From NCBI RefSeq assembly GCF_000718015.1, contig NZ_JODY01000014.1:1-64000 (forward strand): a stretch of DNA of 64,000 nucleotides. Direction: 5' to 3'. Source of the stretch: Streptomyces catenulae (GTDB lineage Bacteria > Actinomycetota > Actinomycetes > Streptomycetales > Streptomycetaceae). The first letter of the stretch is position 1. Every line of letters starts with the position of its first letter. The notes beneath the pieces are model-generated. The model ran no database searches and was not told the origin of the DNA. It saw only the letters and a list, made by a program, of their open reading frames with translations. Below, piece after piece: positions 54,203-62,663 of this stretch. The position numbers were made by a program, and so were the translations under genes.

Positions 54203-55312
54203 CTACGGGGTGCCGCCGCGCCGGATCGCGAGGGCCGCCGCGTCGTCGGCGAGCCGTCCGCTGGTGTACCTCAGCAGGTCCGCGTGGAGCAGCCGCAGCA
54301 CGTCGCGCGGGCCGTGTCCGCTCCATGCGGCGGCGCGTTCGGTCAGCGGGTAGAAGGTGCCCTCGGCGTTCCGCGCCTCGGTGACGCCGTCCGTGAAGAG
54401 CAGCAGCAGATCGCCCGGTGCGAAGGGGAAGGTGTCGACGCGGAACGACGCGGGGCCGCCGAGACCGCCGAGGCCGATCGGCAGGGCGACGTGCCGGGCG
54501 TCGAGGGTGCGCACCTCCCCGTCGCGCAGCAGCAGCGGCGAGGGATGACCGCAGGTGATGGTGTGGACCTGCGGGGTGCGGTCGGGGATGTCGAGGAGGG
54601 TGGCGGTGACGAAGACCTCCTCGTCGGGGGTGTCGCTCCCCCACTGCACGGCGTCCCAGCGGATCGCGCCGTCGAGATGGGTCGCGAGGGCGGGCAGCGG
54701 CGCCTTGCGGTGCGCCGCCGCCCGGAAGGCCCCCAGCAGCAGCGCGGCGTGCCCGTACGCGGGCAGTCCCTTGCCGCGGACGTCGCCGATGAGCAGCCGG
54801 GTGGAGTCGTCCGTGCGGGCGGCGGCGTAGAGGTCGCCGCCCATCTCCGCCTCCTCCTCGGCGGCGAGATAGAGCGAGGCGATCTCCAGGGGGCCGCTGC
54901 GGGCGGGCGGTGGACGCAGCAGCACCCGCTGGGCGACGGCCGCCACCGAGCGGGTGGTGGCCAGCCGCCGTTCGATACGGTCGCGGACCACGGTGAAGAT
55001 CACCACCAGGATGCCGACGATGATCAGTGCGGCGATCTGCACCTGGTGGTTGCGGGAGGTCGCGTCGCCGCTGATGATCCCGATGACGACCTGGGCGACG
55101 ACGGCGAGCGCCGCGATCACCCCGGTGACCAGCGGCCCGGCGAACGCCGCGGTGAACGTGGGGGCGGCCACCAGCAGCGGCCCGAGGTGCACCTCCGGCG
55201 GGAAGAGGCTGTCGACGACGCAGATGGCGCAGATGAGCGCGAGCGGGATCAGCACGAGATACCGGGTGAGGTCCCGGCGGTCCCGCAGCGCGCGCAGCTC
55301 ACGAAAGGCCAT
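54203..55312 (-). CDS. Membrane-anchored PP2C/SpoIIE-type phosphatase
   Basis: A 369-residue protein. Residues about 18-110 contain four hydrophobic segments (for example YLVLIPLALICAICVVD and IAALIIVGILVVIFTVV). The rest is a PPM-type SpoIIE phosphatase: EMGGDLYAAARTD, LLIGDVRGKGLPAY and LLLLFTDGVTEARN carry the metal-binding Asp residues. In Streptomyces such proteins usually act on anti-sigma-factor antagonists. No partner switch genes are adjacent, so its target is unknown. Confidence 0.9.
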   Translation of the reverse strand: MAFRELRALRDRRDLTRYLVLIPLALICAICVVDSLFPPEVHLGPLLVAAPTFTAAFAGPLVTGVIAALAVVAQVVIGIISGDATSRNHQVQIAALIIVGILVVIFTVVRDRIERRLATTRSVAAVAQRVLLRPPPARSGPLEIASLYLAAEEEAEMGGDLYAAARTDDSTRLLIGDVRGKGLPAYGHAALLLGAFRAAAHRKAPLPALATHLDGAIRWDAVQWGSDTPDEEVFVTATLLDIPDRTPQVHTITCGHPSPLLLRDGEVRTLDARHVALPIGLGGLGGPASFRVDTFPFAPGDLLLLFTDGVTEARNAEGTFYPLTERAAAWSGHGPRDVLRLLHADLLRYTSGRLADDAAALAIRRGGTP

Positions 55313-55920
55313 GTGTCATGCTCGCACCGCTGCGGCCGACGCGCCCGGTGGCCCGCGCCGGGCCGGGGCCCGCGTCGCGCCCGTTCCCCCGACTGCCCGC
55401 AGACCGCCCACCCGTGGTGACGGCGGCGCGACGGACTGAAGCGGGCATGTGACGTACCGGCCCGGGCGAGCGGTCGGCCGCGGCGGCCGCCTCTGGGGCG
55501 GCGCCTCCGGTCGGGCCGCGGCCGGAGCGTCACACCGCGGCCACGGCGGCGGCCCGGCGATCGGCGCCGCACCGGCCGTCCGAGACGCCGCGCCAGGAGC
55601 CGACCCGAACCCCGTCACCGGGCCGGAACGCTCTGGCGGACGTACCGGCCGGGGCATCCCTCCCGAAGCCTCACCTTTCAGGCCACTTCATCCCCCGGTG
55701 CCAGGATCGGGCCAGCCACCCGAACCCCTCCCCAACTCCCTTTTCCCACAAGGCATCCCGTCTCTCGACCACTCTTCCGGGCGGTGGAAATCAGACCGGG
55801 GCGTTGGTTTTATGGGGCCATGACCCGCCCCCACCCGCAGCTTCCCCCCACCTTCGTGTGCCGCCGCACCGGCGCGGCGCCCGGTCCGGCCCGGTGCGTC
55901 CGGGCCCCGGGAGGTGCCCG
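55313..55920. other. 608-base region upstream of the first TetR gene
   Basis: No gene supported; frames in it are Arg/Gly/Pro-rich. The last 200 bases are less GC-rich and contain a candidate autoregulatory element (55788-55815). The first part holds the promoter of the membrane phosphatase. Confidence 0.5.
55788..55815. promoter_or_regulatory. Candidate butyrolactone-receptor box (ARE)
   Basis: AAATCAGACCGGGGCGTTGG followed by TTTTATGG has imperfect dyad symmetry (AGACC against GGTTTT) and shares ACCGGGGC with the box at 57389. It lies about 105 bases before the TetR start. Assignment is tentative. Confidence 0.3.
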
Positions 55921-56580
55921 ATGAGTCGGCAGCCCCGGTCTGCGCAGACCCGGCGGGCGCTGATCCGCTCCGCCGCCCAGACCTTCGACGAGCACGGCTA
56001 CCCGCGGGCGAAGCTCAGCGCGATCAGCGCGGGGGCCGGGGTGAGCACCGGCGCGCTGCACTTCCATTTCGACACCAAGGCGGCGGTCGCCGCGGCCGTC
56101 GAGGAGGAGGCCGCGCGCACGCTGCACGAGTCCGCCCGCACCGTCCGCCATCTCACCCCGGACCCGCTCCAGGCACTCGTCGACACCACCCACGTCCTCG
56201 CCCGGCAGTTGGCCACCGATGTCGTCACCCGCGCCGGATACCGCCTCAACTGCCAGTCTGCGCACCGCTCCGGACCCGACCTGCGCGCCCGCTGGCATGT
56301 GTGCGTATGCGAACTCCTCGACCGCGCCGAGGAACAGAACCTGCTGGTACCGGGCCTGGCGGCCGAGGAATCGGCGGCGGCTCTGGTGGGGGCGACGACC
56401 GGATTCGAGGTGCTCGCCCGCGAGGACGCGGCCTGGCTCACCCCGTCCGCGGTGACCGGCCTGTGGCGGTCGTTCCTGCCGATACTCGCGGGCCCCGGGG
56501 CGCCGCAGACCCCGGAGCCGTCCGGACCGCGAACGGCTCCACGCGGGCGACCGCGGGCGGCTTCGGCGTTGGTGCGGTAG
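55921..56580 (+). CDS. TetR-family gamma-butyrolactone receptor homologue (ScbR2-like)
   Basis: A 219-residue TetR regulator. The helix-turn-helix LSAISAGAGVSTGALHFHF (about 30-50) is that of the ArpA/ScbR family, and the ligand domain has the expected Trp in ARWHVCVCELLDRA. With a second family member and an AfsA synthase next door, it may be the pseudo-receptor that responds to other signals. ATG 55921 follows GGGAGGTG. It is convergent with the neighbouring receptor gene. Confidence 0.85.
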   Translation: MSRQPRSAQTRRALIRSAAQTFDEHGYPRAKLSAISAGAGVSTGALHFHFDTKAAVAAAVEEEAARTLHESARTVRHLTPDPLQALVDTTHVLARQLATDVVTRAGYRLNCQSAHRSGPDLRARWHVCVCELLDRAEEQNLLVPGLAAEESAAALVGATTGFEVLAREDAAWLTPSAVTGLWRSFLPILAGPGAPQTPEPSGPRTAPRGRPRAASALVR

Positions 56581-56617
56581 GCCGGGCGGGGTCGAACTCC
56601 CGCCACGGCCGGGCGGT

Positions 56618-57280
56618 TCAGGCGCCCGGGGCGGCGGCGTCCGCGCCGAGGGAGTTCCGGTGCGCGCGCCACATCCGGGCACCGCGGTCGGCGGCGGTGT
56701 CCAGCCGTCCGAGCACCCCGGGGACGGCCATGCCCGGCAGGACGTGGTCGTAGAGCGCGGCGATCTTCTCCTCCAGGCGGCCACCGGCGATCGCGGAGTT
56801 CACCACCTCGACGCCGGTCCAGGCGCCGACGAAGAGCGCCGCGGTCTCCTGCGGGTCGATGTGCGGCAGCAGTTCGCCCTGATCCTTGGCCTGTTGCAGC
56901 ATCTCGGCGAGGTAGTCGATCCAGCCGGGCCAGGAGGTGCCGAGGAGCGCGCGGGCGTGCTGGTCGGCGGAGAGCGTGATGGAGGCGCGCAGCAGCGGCT
57001 CCCGGGGCAGGCGGTGGGCCAGGACCATGCCGACGTCGACCCACTCCTGCAGCTTGGATTCCTGCGGCAGGACGCCCTCGGTCGTCAACGCCTCGCCGAG
57101 CACGCCCCGGGCGAGGTCTTCCTTCGAGGTGAAGTGGAAGTACAGCGCGCCCTTGGTCACGCCCGCCCGGCCGAGGATCTCCGCGATGGTCGCGGAGTCG
57201 TAGCCGCGTTCGTCGAAGACCTCTCCGGCCGCCTCCAGAATCGTGCGCCGAGTCTGGATCGCCCGTGCCTGCCGCGCCAT
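56618..57280 (-). CDS. Gamma-butyrolactone receptor (ArpA/ScbR-like)
   Basis: A 220-residue TetR regulator of the ArpA/ScbR group. It begins MARQARAIQTRRTILEAAGE, has the helix-turn-helix IAEILGRAGVTKGALYFHF, and keeps the ligand-pocket Trp region (WPGWIDYLAEML). It is divergent from an afsA-type synthase gene with 193 bases between them, the standard arrangement in which receptor and synthase are controlled from one box. It probably represses its own gene and antibiotic regulators until the butyrolactone is made. Confidence 0.92.
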   Translation of the reverse strand: MARQARAIQTRRTILEAAGEVFDERGYDSATIAEILGRAGVTKGALYFHFTSKEDLARGVLGEALTTEGVLPQESKLQEWVDVGMVLAHRLPREPLLRASITLSADQHARALLGTSWPGWIDYLAEMLQQAKDQGELLPHIDPQETAALFVGAWTGVEVVNSAIAGGRLEEKIAALYDHVLPGMAVPGVLGRLDTAADRGARMWRAHRNSLGADAAAPGA

Positions 57281-57388
57281 CAGGAGACCTCATTCGTCAG
57301 TCGCCGCCGGTGCCTCCGGCTCCGGACGAAGCGGGTGTCCGGTGGGTTCGAACACCGGATCGTCATTATCTTCAGCGACGCATTGCAA

Positions 57389-57412
57389 AGAAAACCGGGC
57401 AGTACGTATCTT
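57389..57412. promoter_or_regulatory. Candidate butyrolactone-receptor box (ARE)
   Basis: AGAAAACCGGGCAGTACGTA in the gap between receptor and synthase genes resembles the ARE family (A-rich flank, ACCGG core, GTAYGTA-like other half). It is not a perfect palindrome. Confidence 0.4.
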
Positions 57413-57473
57413 AGCATTTGCCGGAACCGCCGGTTCAGTACCAGACCACCGCACCAGGGGAGTCGAGTGCCCA

Positions 57474-58418
57474 ATGCTGCTCATACCGAGCCACTCCGGC
57501 CGGCCTGAACTGCCGCACAGCTCACGTCAGCCCGATACGCCGGAGCGGGCAACTTCCGCGGTGCGCAAGGAATTCCTCCATCTCAGCTTCGACGACTCCG
57601 TCTTCCTGACGGGGTGCGAGCGGCGCGGGGAGCTGGAGTTCGCCCTCACGGCACGCTGGCCCGGCTTCACCGGAGCCGGGGACGGCGGGGTGCGGCACGA
57701 ATCCCTGATCGTGGCGCAGACCATCCGGCAGGCCGGACTCCTGATCGCCCATGCGGAGTTCGGGGCGCCGCTGAACCACGCGGTGCTGCTGCGGACCTTC
57801 GACTTCTCCCTGGAGCCGTCCTTCCAGCCGCCCGAGGGTGAACCGGTCGACCTCGTCCTGCATGTGTCCGGTACGGATCAGCGTCGGCGCGGCAACCGGC
57901 TGACGGGCCTGCGGCTGGAGATGAAGCTGACCACCCCGGAAGGCGTGCGGATCGGCGACGGGGCCACGGACTTCGAGTGGATCGCCCCGGCGGTCTACCG
58001 GCGGTTGCGCGGTACGCACGTCGACGCCGTCCGGGACCAGCCGCACCTGCCCGAGCCGGTGGCGCCCGGGGAGGTGGGGCGCCGCGACCCGGCGGAGGTG
58101 GCGCTGTCACCGACCGAGCGGGCCCGGCGCTGGCAACTACGGTGCGACTTCTCCAACCGGCTGCTGTACGACCACCCGGTCGACCACACTCCGGGGCTGG
58201 TGCTGATCGAAGCCGCCCACCAGGCGGCGCGGTTGACGGCACCGGCCTCGTTCGTTCCCCGGGACGTCAGGACCTCGTTCGACCAGTACGTCGAGTTCGA
58301 CGCGCCCTGCTGGATCGAGGCGGAGATCTTCGACGGTACGGCCGACGGGGACGGTTTCCGGGTCGTGGTGCACGGCTACCAGGACGACCAGCAGGTCTTC
58401 CACAGCACACTGAAGTAA
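57474..58418 (+). CDS. afsA: AfsA-family gamma-butyrolactone synthase
   Basis: A 314-residue AfsA-type protein, with two hot-dog-like AfsA repeats: the first around VRHESLIVAQTIRQAGLLIAH (about 85-105) and the second around YDHPVDHTPGLVLIEAAHQAAR (about 232-253). The enzyme condenses a beta-ketoacyl-ACP with dihydroxyacetone phosphate to make the signal precursor. ATG 57474 was chosen because the downstream sequence aligns with the family; GGGGAG is about 12 bases upstream, slightly far. Divergent from the receptor; convergent with an SDR that may complete the signal. Confidence 0.92.
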   Translation: MLLIPSHSGRPELPHSSRQPDTPERATSAVRKEFLHLSFDDSVFLTGCERRGELEFALTARWPGFTGAGDGGVRHESLIVAQTIRQAGLLIAHAEFGAPLNHAVLLRTFDFSLEPSFQPPEGEPVDLVLHVSGTDQRRRGNRLTGLRLEMKLTTPEGVRIGDGATDFEWIAPAVYRRLRGTHVDAVRDQPHLPEPVAPGEVGRRDPAEVALSPTERARRWQLRCDFSNRLLYDHPVDHTPGLVLIEAAHQAARLTAPASFVPRDVRTSFDQYVEFDAPCWIEAEIFDGTADGDGFRVVVHGYQDDQQVFHSTLK

Positions 58419-58524
58419 CGGCAGCCCGGCGGGCGGAGGCCGGTGGGCCGCGGGTGGTACCCCGCGGACCGCGGCGCTCCGGCCGTCGCCGGGCGGCCCG
58501 GGCCGGGCGGGTCCGCCGCCCGCC

Positions 58525-59298
58525 TCAGACCATCGTGAAGCCGCCGTCGACCGGCACCACCACGCCCGTGACGAACGACGAGCGGTCGCTGCACAGCCAG
58601 GCCGCGGCCTCGGCGATCTCCTCGGCGCGGGCGGTGCGCGCCTGCGGGGTGGCGGCGTGCAGCCGGGGCTCCAGCTCCGGGTTGCGGTCGAACCAGTCGG
58701 CGATGATCTCGCTGCGGGTGGTGCCCGGCGCGACGCTGTTGACGCGGATGGACCGGTTCGCGTATTCGGCCGCGGCGGCTTTGGTCAGACCGGCGACGGC
58801 GTGTTTCGACGCGACGTAGGGCGCGGCGGCCGGAATGGACTGCAATCCGCCGACGCTGCTGTTGTTCACGATGGAACCCCCGCGCGGGTTCTGCAACATC
58901 GCCCGTATTTCGTACCGCAGGCAATTCCAGGTGCCGCGGACATTCGTTTCCATGATCTGTTCGTAGACCGTGTCGTCCATGAGATGCATGGCGTCCTGGT
59001 CACCGCCGACCCCGGCGTTGTTGAACGCCGAATCCAGTCGGCCGAAGGTGTCGAGTGCGAGGTCCACGACCCTGCGCACCTCGTCGGCGCGGGTGACGTC
59101 CGTCGGCGCGTACACCACCTGTGCGCCCTTGTCCCGCAGCTCGTCGGCGAGGGCGGCGAGCCGGTCGGTGCGCCGGGCGGCGAGGACGAGGGTGGCCTGT
59201 TCGGCGGCGAAGACCCGGGCCGCGGCGGCGCCGATGCCGCTGCTGGCTCCGGTGATCAGAACGACTTTGCCGGCGAGAAGGCCGTGTTCGGTAGTCAC
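58525..59298 (-). CDS. Short-chain dehydrogenase, possible butyrolactone reductase
   Basis: A 257-residue classical SDR. The cofactor motif TGASSGIG, the NNAGV motif, and the catalytic Ser (NNSSVGG) and YVASK tetrad members are present. It starts at GTG 59296-59298. SDRs such as BarS1 reduce the keto group of the butyrolactone precursor, and this gene ends about 105 bases from the afsA stop, so a role in signal synthesis is reasonable. The sequence itself would also fit other alcohols. Confidence 0.87.
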   Translation of the reverse strand: MTTEHGLLAGKVVLITGASSGIGAAAARVFAAEQATLVLAARRTDRLAALADELRDKGAQVVYAPTDVTRADEVRRVVDLALDTFGRLDSAFNNAGVGGDQDAMHLMDDTVYEQIMETNVRGTWNCLRYEIRAMLQNPRGGSIVNNSSVGGLQSIPAAAPYVASKHAVAGLTKAAAAEYANRSIRVNSVAPGTTRSEIIADWFDRNPELEPRLHAATPQARTARAEEIAEAAAWLCSDRSSFVTGVVVPVDGGFTMV

Positions 59299-59537
59299 GG
59301 CCGGATTCTGGCACGCCCCATTCGACGGAATTCCCGGAGAATAGGACGCGGCGGTCTGGTTTTCCTCAGCGATTCCCGCACCGGGCACCCGGAAGGTCGC
59401 TTTCGAACCCCTGGCGGCCACCCGGAGCACCGGCATTTCCAAACCGTACGGTCTGGAAATTACGCGCCCGGCGCATTCCGGGAATTCGGGGACACCGGGA
59501 TGGTATGGCGCAACCGCTCCCCTCCCCCACCGCATGC

Positions 59538-59576
59538 GAACGGCGCGGTCACCGGTACGTGGTGACCGCGCCGTTC
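59538..59576 (-). terminator. Strong intrinsic terminator
   Basis: A perfect 16-bp stem (GAACGGCGCGGTCACC with its complement) around GGTACGT. It stands just downstream of the second DUF4232 gene. Confidence 0.8.
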
Positions 59577-59601
59577 GGCCGGGTCCGGCGGACGGGCCGC
59601 G

Positions 59602-60351
59602 TCAGCTGAAGGTGCCGGGCTCGACGGCGGTGATGGTGAACTCGCCGCCGCAGACACGGAGGTTGCCGCTGCCCGTCGTCATGGACTCCTTGGAGCCCGG
59701 CGCGTAGACGTACACGTAGTCGCCGCGCTTCCAGCACGGGGTGTCGGAGACGCCTTCGTTGACGGTGTGGACCAGGGCGTGGGCGCTCGCGCCGGGCGCC
59801 AGACGGACGGTGCCGCCCGCGCCGCCCTCGCGGGTGGCGGGCGTGCCGATGCGGGTGCCGTCCCGGGAGATCAGCGAGACGCCGGGGTAGCCGCGGAGCG
59901 TGCAGCTCTTCTTGCCCTTGTTGGTGAAGGTCAGCGGGTAGCGGAAGTTCCCGGCACCGGCGTCGGGGGTGCCCAGCCGCAGCGACAGCTGGGCGGAGGT
60001 GCAGCGGTCCGACGCGGTGAGCGCGGACGGGGAGTCGCTCCCGGCGCCCGGGGTGGCCTTGCCGGGCCGGTGCCCGGGGCTCGCGGGGGTCGGCTTCTCG
60101 GCTCCGGGGGCGTGGCCGGGCGCGGTGGATTCCTCGGCTCCGGCGCTGGGCCCGCCGTCGGAGGGCCGCGCCTCGCTGCCGGAGGGCCGGGGCGCTTCCT
60201 GACCGGCGGTGGGCGACGATGCCGGAGCGGCGTGTGAGCCGGAGCTGCCGGAACCCTCCTGGCAGGCGGTCAGTGCGAGCGCGGCGACGGCGATCAGCGA
60301 CCCGGCTGCCAGACGGCGGCCGCGGCCGAGAGCCTTGCTGGTGAGCGACAT
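59602..60351 (-). CDS. DUF4232 lipoprotein
   Basis: A 249-residue lipoprotein with the same plan as the protein at 50219: signal peptide ending LALTAC (Cys at 30), a long Ser/Pro/Gly-rich linker, and a DUF4232 domain from about residue 115 (CTSAQLSLRLGTPDAG, then CTLRGYPGVSLI). It is probably surface-anchored; function unknown. A threefold 11-bp-spaced direct repeat lies about 100 bases upstream and may be a regulator site. The ATG at 60349-60351 is preferred over a longer frame. Confidence 0.88.
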   Translation of the reverse strand: MSLTSKALGRGRRLAAGSLIAVAALALTACQEGSGSSGSHAAPASSPTAGQEAPRPSGSEARPSDGGPSAGAEESTAPGHAPGAEKPTPASPGHRPGKATPGAGSDSPSALTASDRCTSAQLSLRLGTPDAGAGNFRYPLTFTNKGKKSCTLRGYPGVSLISRDGTRIGTPATREGGAGGTVRLAPGASAHALVHTVNEGVSDTPCWKRGDYVYVYAPGSKESMTTGSGNLRVCGGEFTITAVEPGTFS

Positions 60352-60862
60352 GCGGCTCCCCCTCGGGTGGTGGGTGGGTACCCGCCTTGCGTGGGTACGC
60401 ACGGTCGAATCGGCTGCCCGGCCAGCGTGCCCCGGGGCGCTGGCAGGTGGCTAACGGGGCGCTAACGCCTCACTAACGACGACGCGGTGCGTTCGGTCTC
60501 CCGTCGGCCGCGCCGACCCTCGACGGCAGTATGAACCTCCCGGCGCCGCGGCGCCTTCGGACGGCCCCGTACCTCGCGAAGCCGCAGGTCCCGGGCCGGT
60601 TGCCCGGTCCCGTCCGGCCCGGGCCCGGCGACCGGGGACGTCCATCGGCCGACCGGCTCCGTTGCGTAGGGCGCATACGTCGTTCGGGGGCGGCCCGCAC
60701 GGCGTACGCCGGTGGACATTACGGCGGACGCCCGCGCCGTGTCCAGGGCCGGGAAACGGGTGAGCGTCCTCCTCGCGGCGGGGCTGACGGGCCGTCGGGG
60801 GCGCCGATCACCATGGCGGATTTCCGCCGGTCCGCCGCCGGGCAGCGGCGCAGAATCGAGGG
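60352..60862. other. 511-base intergenic region
   Basis: No gene supported. It contains the direct repeats at 60450-60478 upstream of the lipoprotein gene and the promoter of the gene at 60863. Short Arg-rich frames near 60460-60720 are not convincing. Confidence 0.5.
60450..60478 (-). promoter_or_regulatory. Three heptamer direct repeats at 11-bp spacing
   Basis: GCTAACG (60450-60456), GCTAACG (60461-60467) and ACTAACG (60472-60478) recur with exact 11-bp period and 4-bp spacers. On the minus strand this is CGTTAGC repeated toward the lipoprotein gene. The pattern is that of OmpR/PhoP/SARP-type winged-helix binding sites, though the heptamer does not match the PhoP consensus. Confidence 0.55.
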
Positions 60863-61537
60863 GTGACCATCCATGGCAAGCGGCGGCACCGGTCGGGCCG
60901 GGGTCCGGTGGCGGGCGCCTCCGGGACGCCCGACCGTCCGCCGGACGAGGGGGAAGCGATGCCCGTACGCGACGGTGCGGAACGGCGTACGGCGAGTCCG
61001 CTGCTCCCCGCGGCGGAGGTGGCCGCGCAGCTCAGCGGCGTCCCCGCGCCCGCCGCCCCCACGGACGCCGAACTGGCGGCGGTGCTCGCCCTGCTGACGG
61101 CCCCGCCGGGTGTCCGGCGCCCACGGGTCGACGCGGTGGTCGTCGGGCACAGCCGGGACGCGGTGTCGGTCGCGGCGGCGCGGGCGTTCGCCGAGGCGTG
61201 GCGGGCGGCCGGGCGGCAGGTGTGGGCCACCGTCGACTGGCCGGAAGAGGCCGCTTCATGGCTCCGGTTCGCAAACCGGCTGACCGCTCCGGAGCCGGAT
61301 GCCTGGGTGATCGCGGCGGCGCCGCGGGGCTGGGCCCGGATGAGCAGGCGGCTGCGGCACAGCACCGGCTGGGATCCCGCCCGTACGGTCGGTTTCGCGG
61401 CGCTCGGCGACTCCCGGCTCGCCGCGCTCACCGGCCCCGGAACCCTCGACGGCATGCGGGGCGCCACCGCCGACGGACACACCTGGCTGATCGACCGGGG
61501 CTGGGTCACCCGCACCCTGCCCGGACCGCCCGCGTGA
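60863..61537 (+). CDS. Hypothetical protein, actinobacterial conserved type
   Basis: A 224-residue soluble protein starting at GTG (VTIHGKRRHRSGRG). The N-terminal 40 residues are basic and disordered. The rest alternates strands and helices (VDAVVVGHSRDAVSVAAARAF, VWATVDWPEEAASWL, DAWVIAAAPRGWARM, DGHTWLIDRGWV), like one lobe of a periplasmic-binding or Rossmann-like fold. No signal peptide. No catalytic motif recognised. It is the first gene of a small co-directional group with the AlkB-like and DUF2277 genes. Confidence 0.7.
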   Translation: MTIHGKRRHRSGRGPVAGASGTPDRPPDEGEAMPVRDGAERRTASPLLPAAEVAAQLSGVPAPAAPTDAELAAVLALLTAPPGVRRPRVDAVVVGHSRDAVSVAAARAFAEAWRAAGRQVWATVDWPEEAASWLRFANRLTAPEPDAWVIAAAPRGWARMSRRLRHSTGWDPARTVGFAALGDSRLAALTGPGTLDGMRGATADGHTWLIDRGWVTRTLPGPPA

Positions 61538-61601
61538 CGCACCGCGAGTGGCAGCCTGGAAGGGGCACGGCAAGCGGCCCACCGGGGACGAAAGGAAGCG
61601 G

Positions 61602-62297
61602 ATGACGACGCCACTGCCCGGGTTCGAGGGGCTCGGCGGCCCGGCGGGCGGTGCGCCGCGCGCCCGGCGGCAGCTCGCGCCCGGGGTGGTGCACGTACCG
61701 GACTGGCTGGACGCGGCGGCGCAGCGGGAGCTGGTCGTGGCGTGCCGGGGGTGGGCGCGCGGTCCGGTGCCGATCCGGCACACCAGGCTGCCGCGCGGCG
61801 GGGTGATGTCGGTCCAGACGGTCTGCCTCGGCTGGCACTGGCAGCCGTACGCGTACACCCGCACCGCCGACGATGTGAACGGCGCGCGGGTGGCCGCCTT
61901 CCCGGACTGGATGGTGGCGCTGGGACGGCGGGCGGTGACCGAGGCGTACGGGGACGCGGCGGCGGGCGACGGGTACACCCCCGACACGGCGTTGATCAAC
62001 TTCTACGACGAGGCGGCGCGGCTCGGGATGCACCAGGACAAGGAGGAGCGGTCCGGGGCGCCGGTGGTGTCGCTGAGCATCGGTGACAACTGCGTCTTCC
62101 GGTTCGGCAACACCGAGAACCGCGGCCGTCCGTACACCGATGTGGAGCTGCGGTCCGGGGACCTCTTCGTGTTCGGCGGACCGTCCCGGTTCGCGTACCA
62201 CGGGGTGCCGAAGGTGTATCCGGGCAGCTGCGATCCCGCGTGCGGGCTGCGCGGCGGGCGGCTCAACATCACGATGCGGGTCACCGGTCTCGGCTGA
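61602..62297 (+). CDS. alkB: AlkB-family alkylated-DNA repair dioxygenase
   Basis: A 231-residue Fe(II)/2-oxoglutarate dioxygenase of the AlkB family. INFYDEAARLGMHQDKEE holds the His and Asp of the facial triad, the second His is in FAYHGVPKV, and the C-terminal LNITMRVTG carries the 2-oxoglutarate Arg. It removes methyl lesions from DNA bases by oxidation. ATG 61602 follows AAGGAAG. Confidence 0.92.
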   Translation: MTTPLPGFEGLGGPAGGAPRARRQLAPGVVHVPDWLDAAAQRELVVACRGWARGPVPIRHTRLPRGGVMSVQTVCLGWHWQPYAYTRTADDVNGARVAAFPDWMVALGRRAVTEAYGDAAAGDGYTPDTALINFYDEAARLGMHQDKEERSGAPVVSLSIGDNCVFRFGNTENRGRPYTDVELRSGDLFVFGGPSRFAYHGVPKVYPGSCDPACGLRGGRLNITMRVTGLG

Positions 62298-62377
62298 CCG
62301 CCGCGGCGTCCCGGTCGGCGCCGCGTCCCGGTCCCGTCCGGCTGCCCGGTGGGCCCGGGCGGAGGCAGACTGGGAGC

Positions 62378-62614
62378 ATGTGCCGCAGCATCAAGACGCT
62401 CCGCCCGCCCATGACGCCCGACGCCACCGAGGACGACATCAGGGCGGCGGCCCTGCAGTACGTCCGCAAGGTCTCCGGGTTCCGCTCCCCCGCCGCCCAC
62501 AACCGCGAGGTGTTCGACGAGGCGGTGGACGCGGTGACCGCCGCCACCCGCGAACTGCTGGACGGTCTCCAGATCCGGGGCGGCCACCCGGCCACCGGGG
62601 GCGAGGCCCGGTAA
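62378..62614 (+). CDS. DUF2277 protein
   Basis: A 78-residue protein beginning MCRSIKTLRPP, the signature of the DUF2277 family, followed by DIRAAALQYVRKVSGFR and a C-terminal helix. Soluble; function unknown. A stem-loop follows. Confidence 0.9.
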   Translation: MCRSIKTLRPPMTPDATEDDIRAAALQYVRKVSGFRSPAAHNREVFDEAVDAVTAATRELLDGLQIRGGHPATGGEAR

Positions 62615-62616
62615 CG

Positions 62617-62653
62617 GGCGTCCGGGGCGGCGGAGGCGGACGCCCCGGAGCGC
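62617..62653. terminator. Stem-loop between convergent genes
   Basis: GGCGTCCGGGGC and GCCCCGGAGCGCC form a stem of about 12 bp with a one-base bulge, in the 49-base gap between DUF2277 and the flavoprotein gene. Confidence 0.5.
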
Positions 62654-62663
62654 CTGGGTCGGG

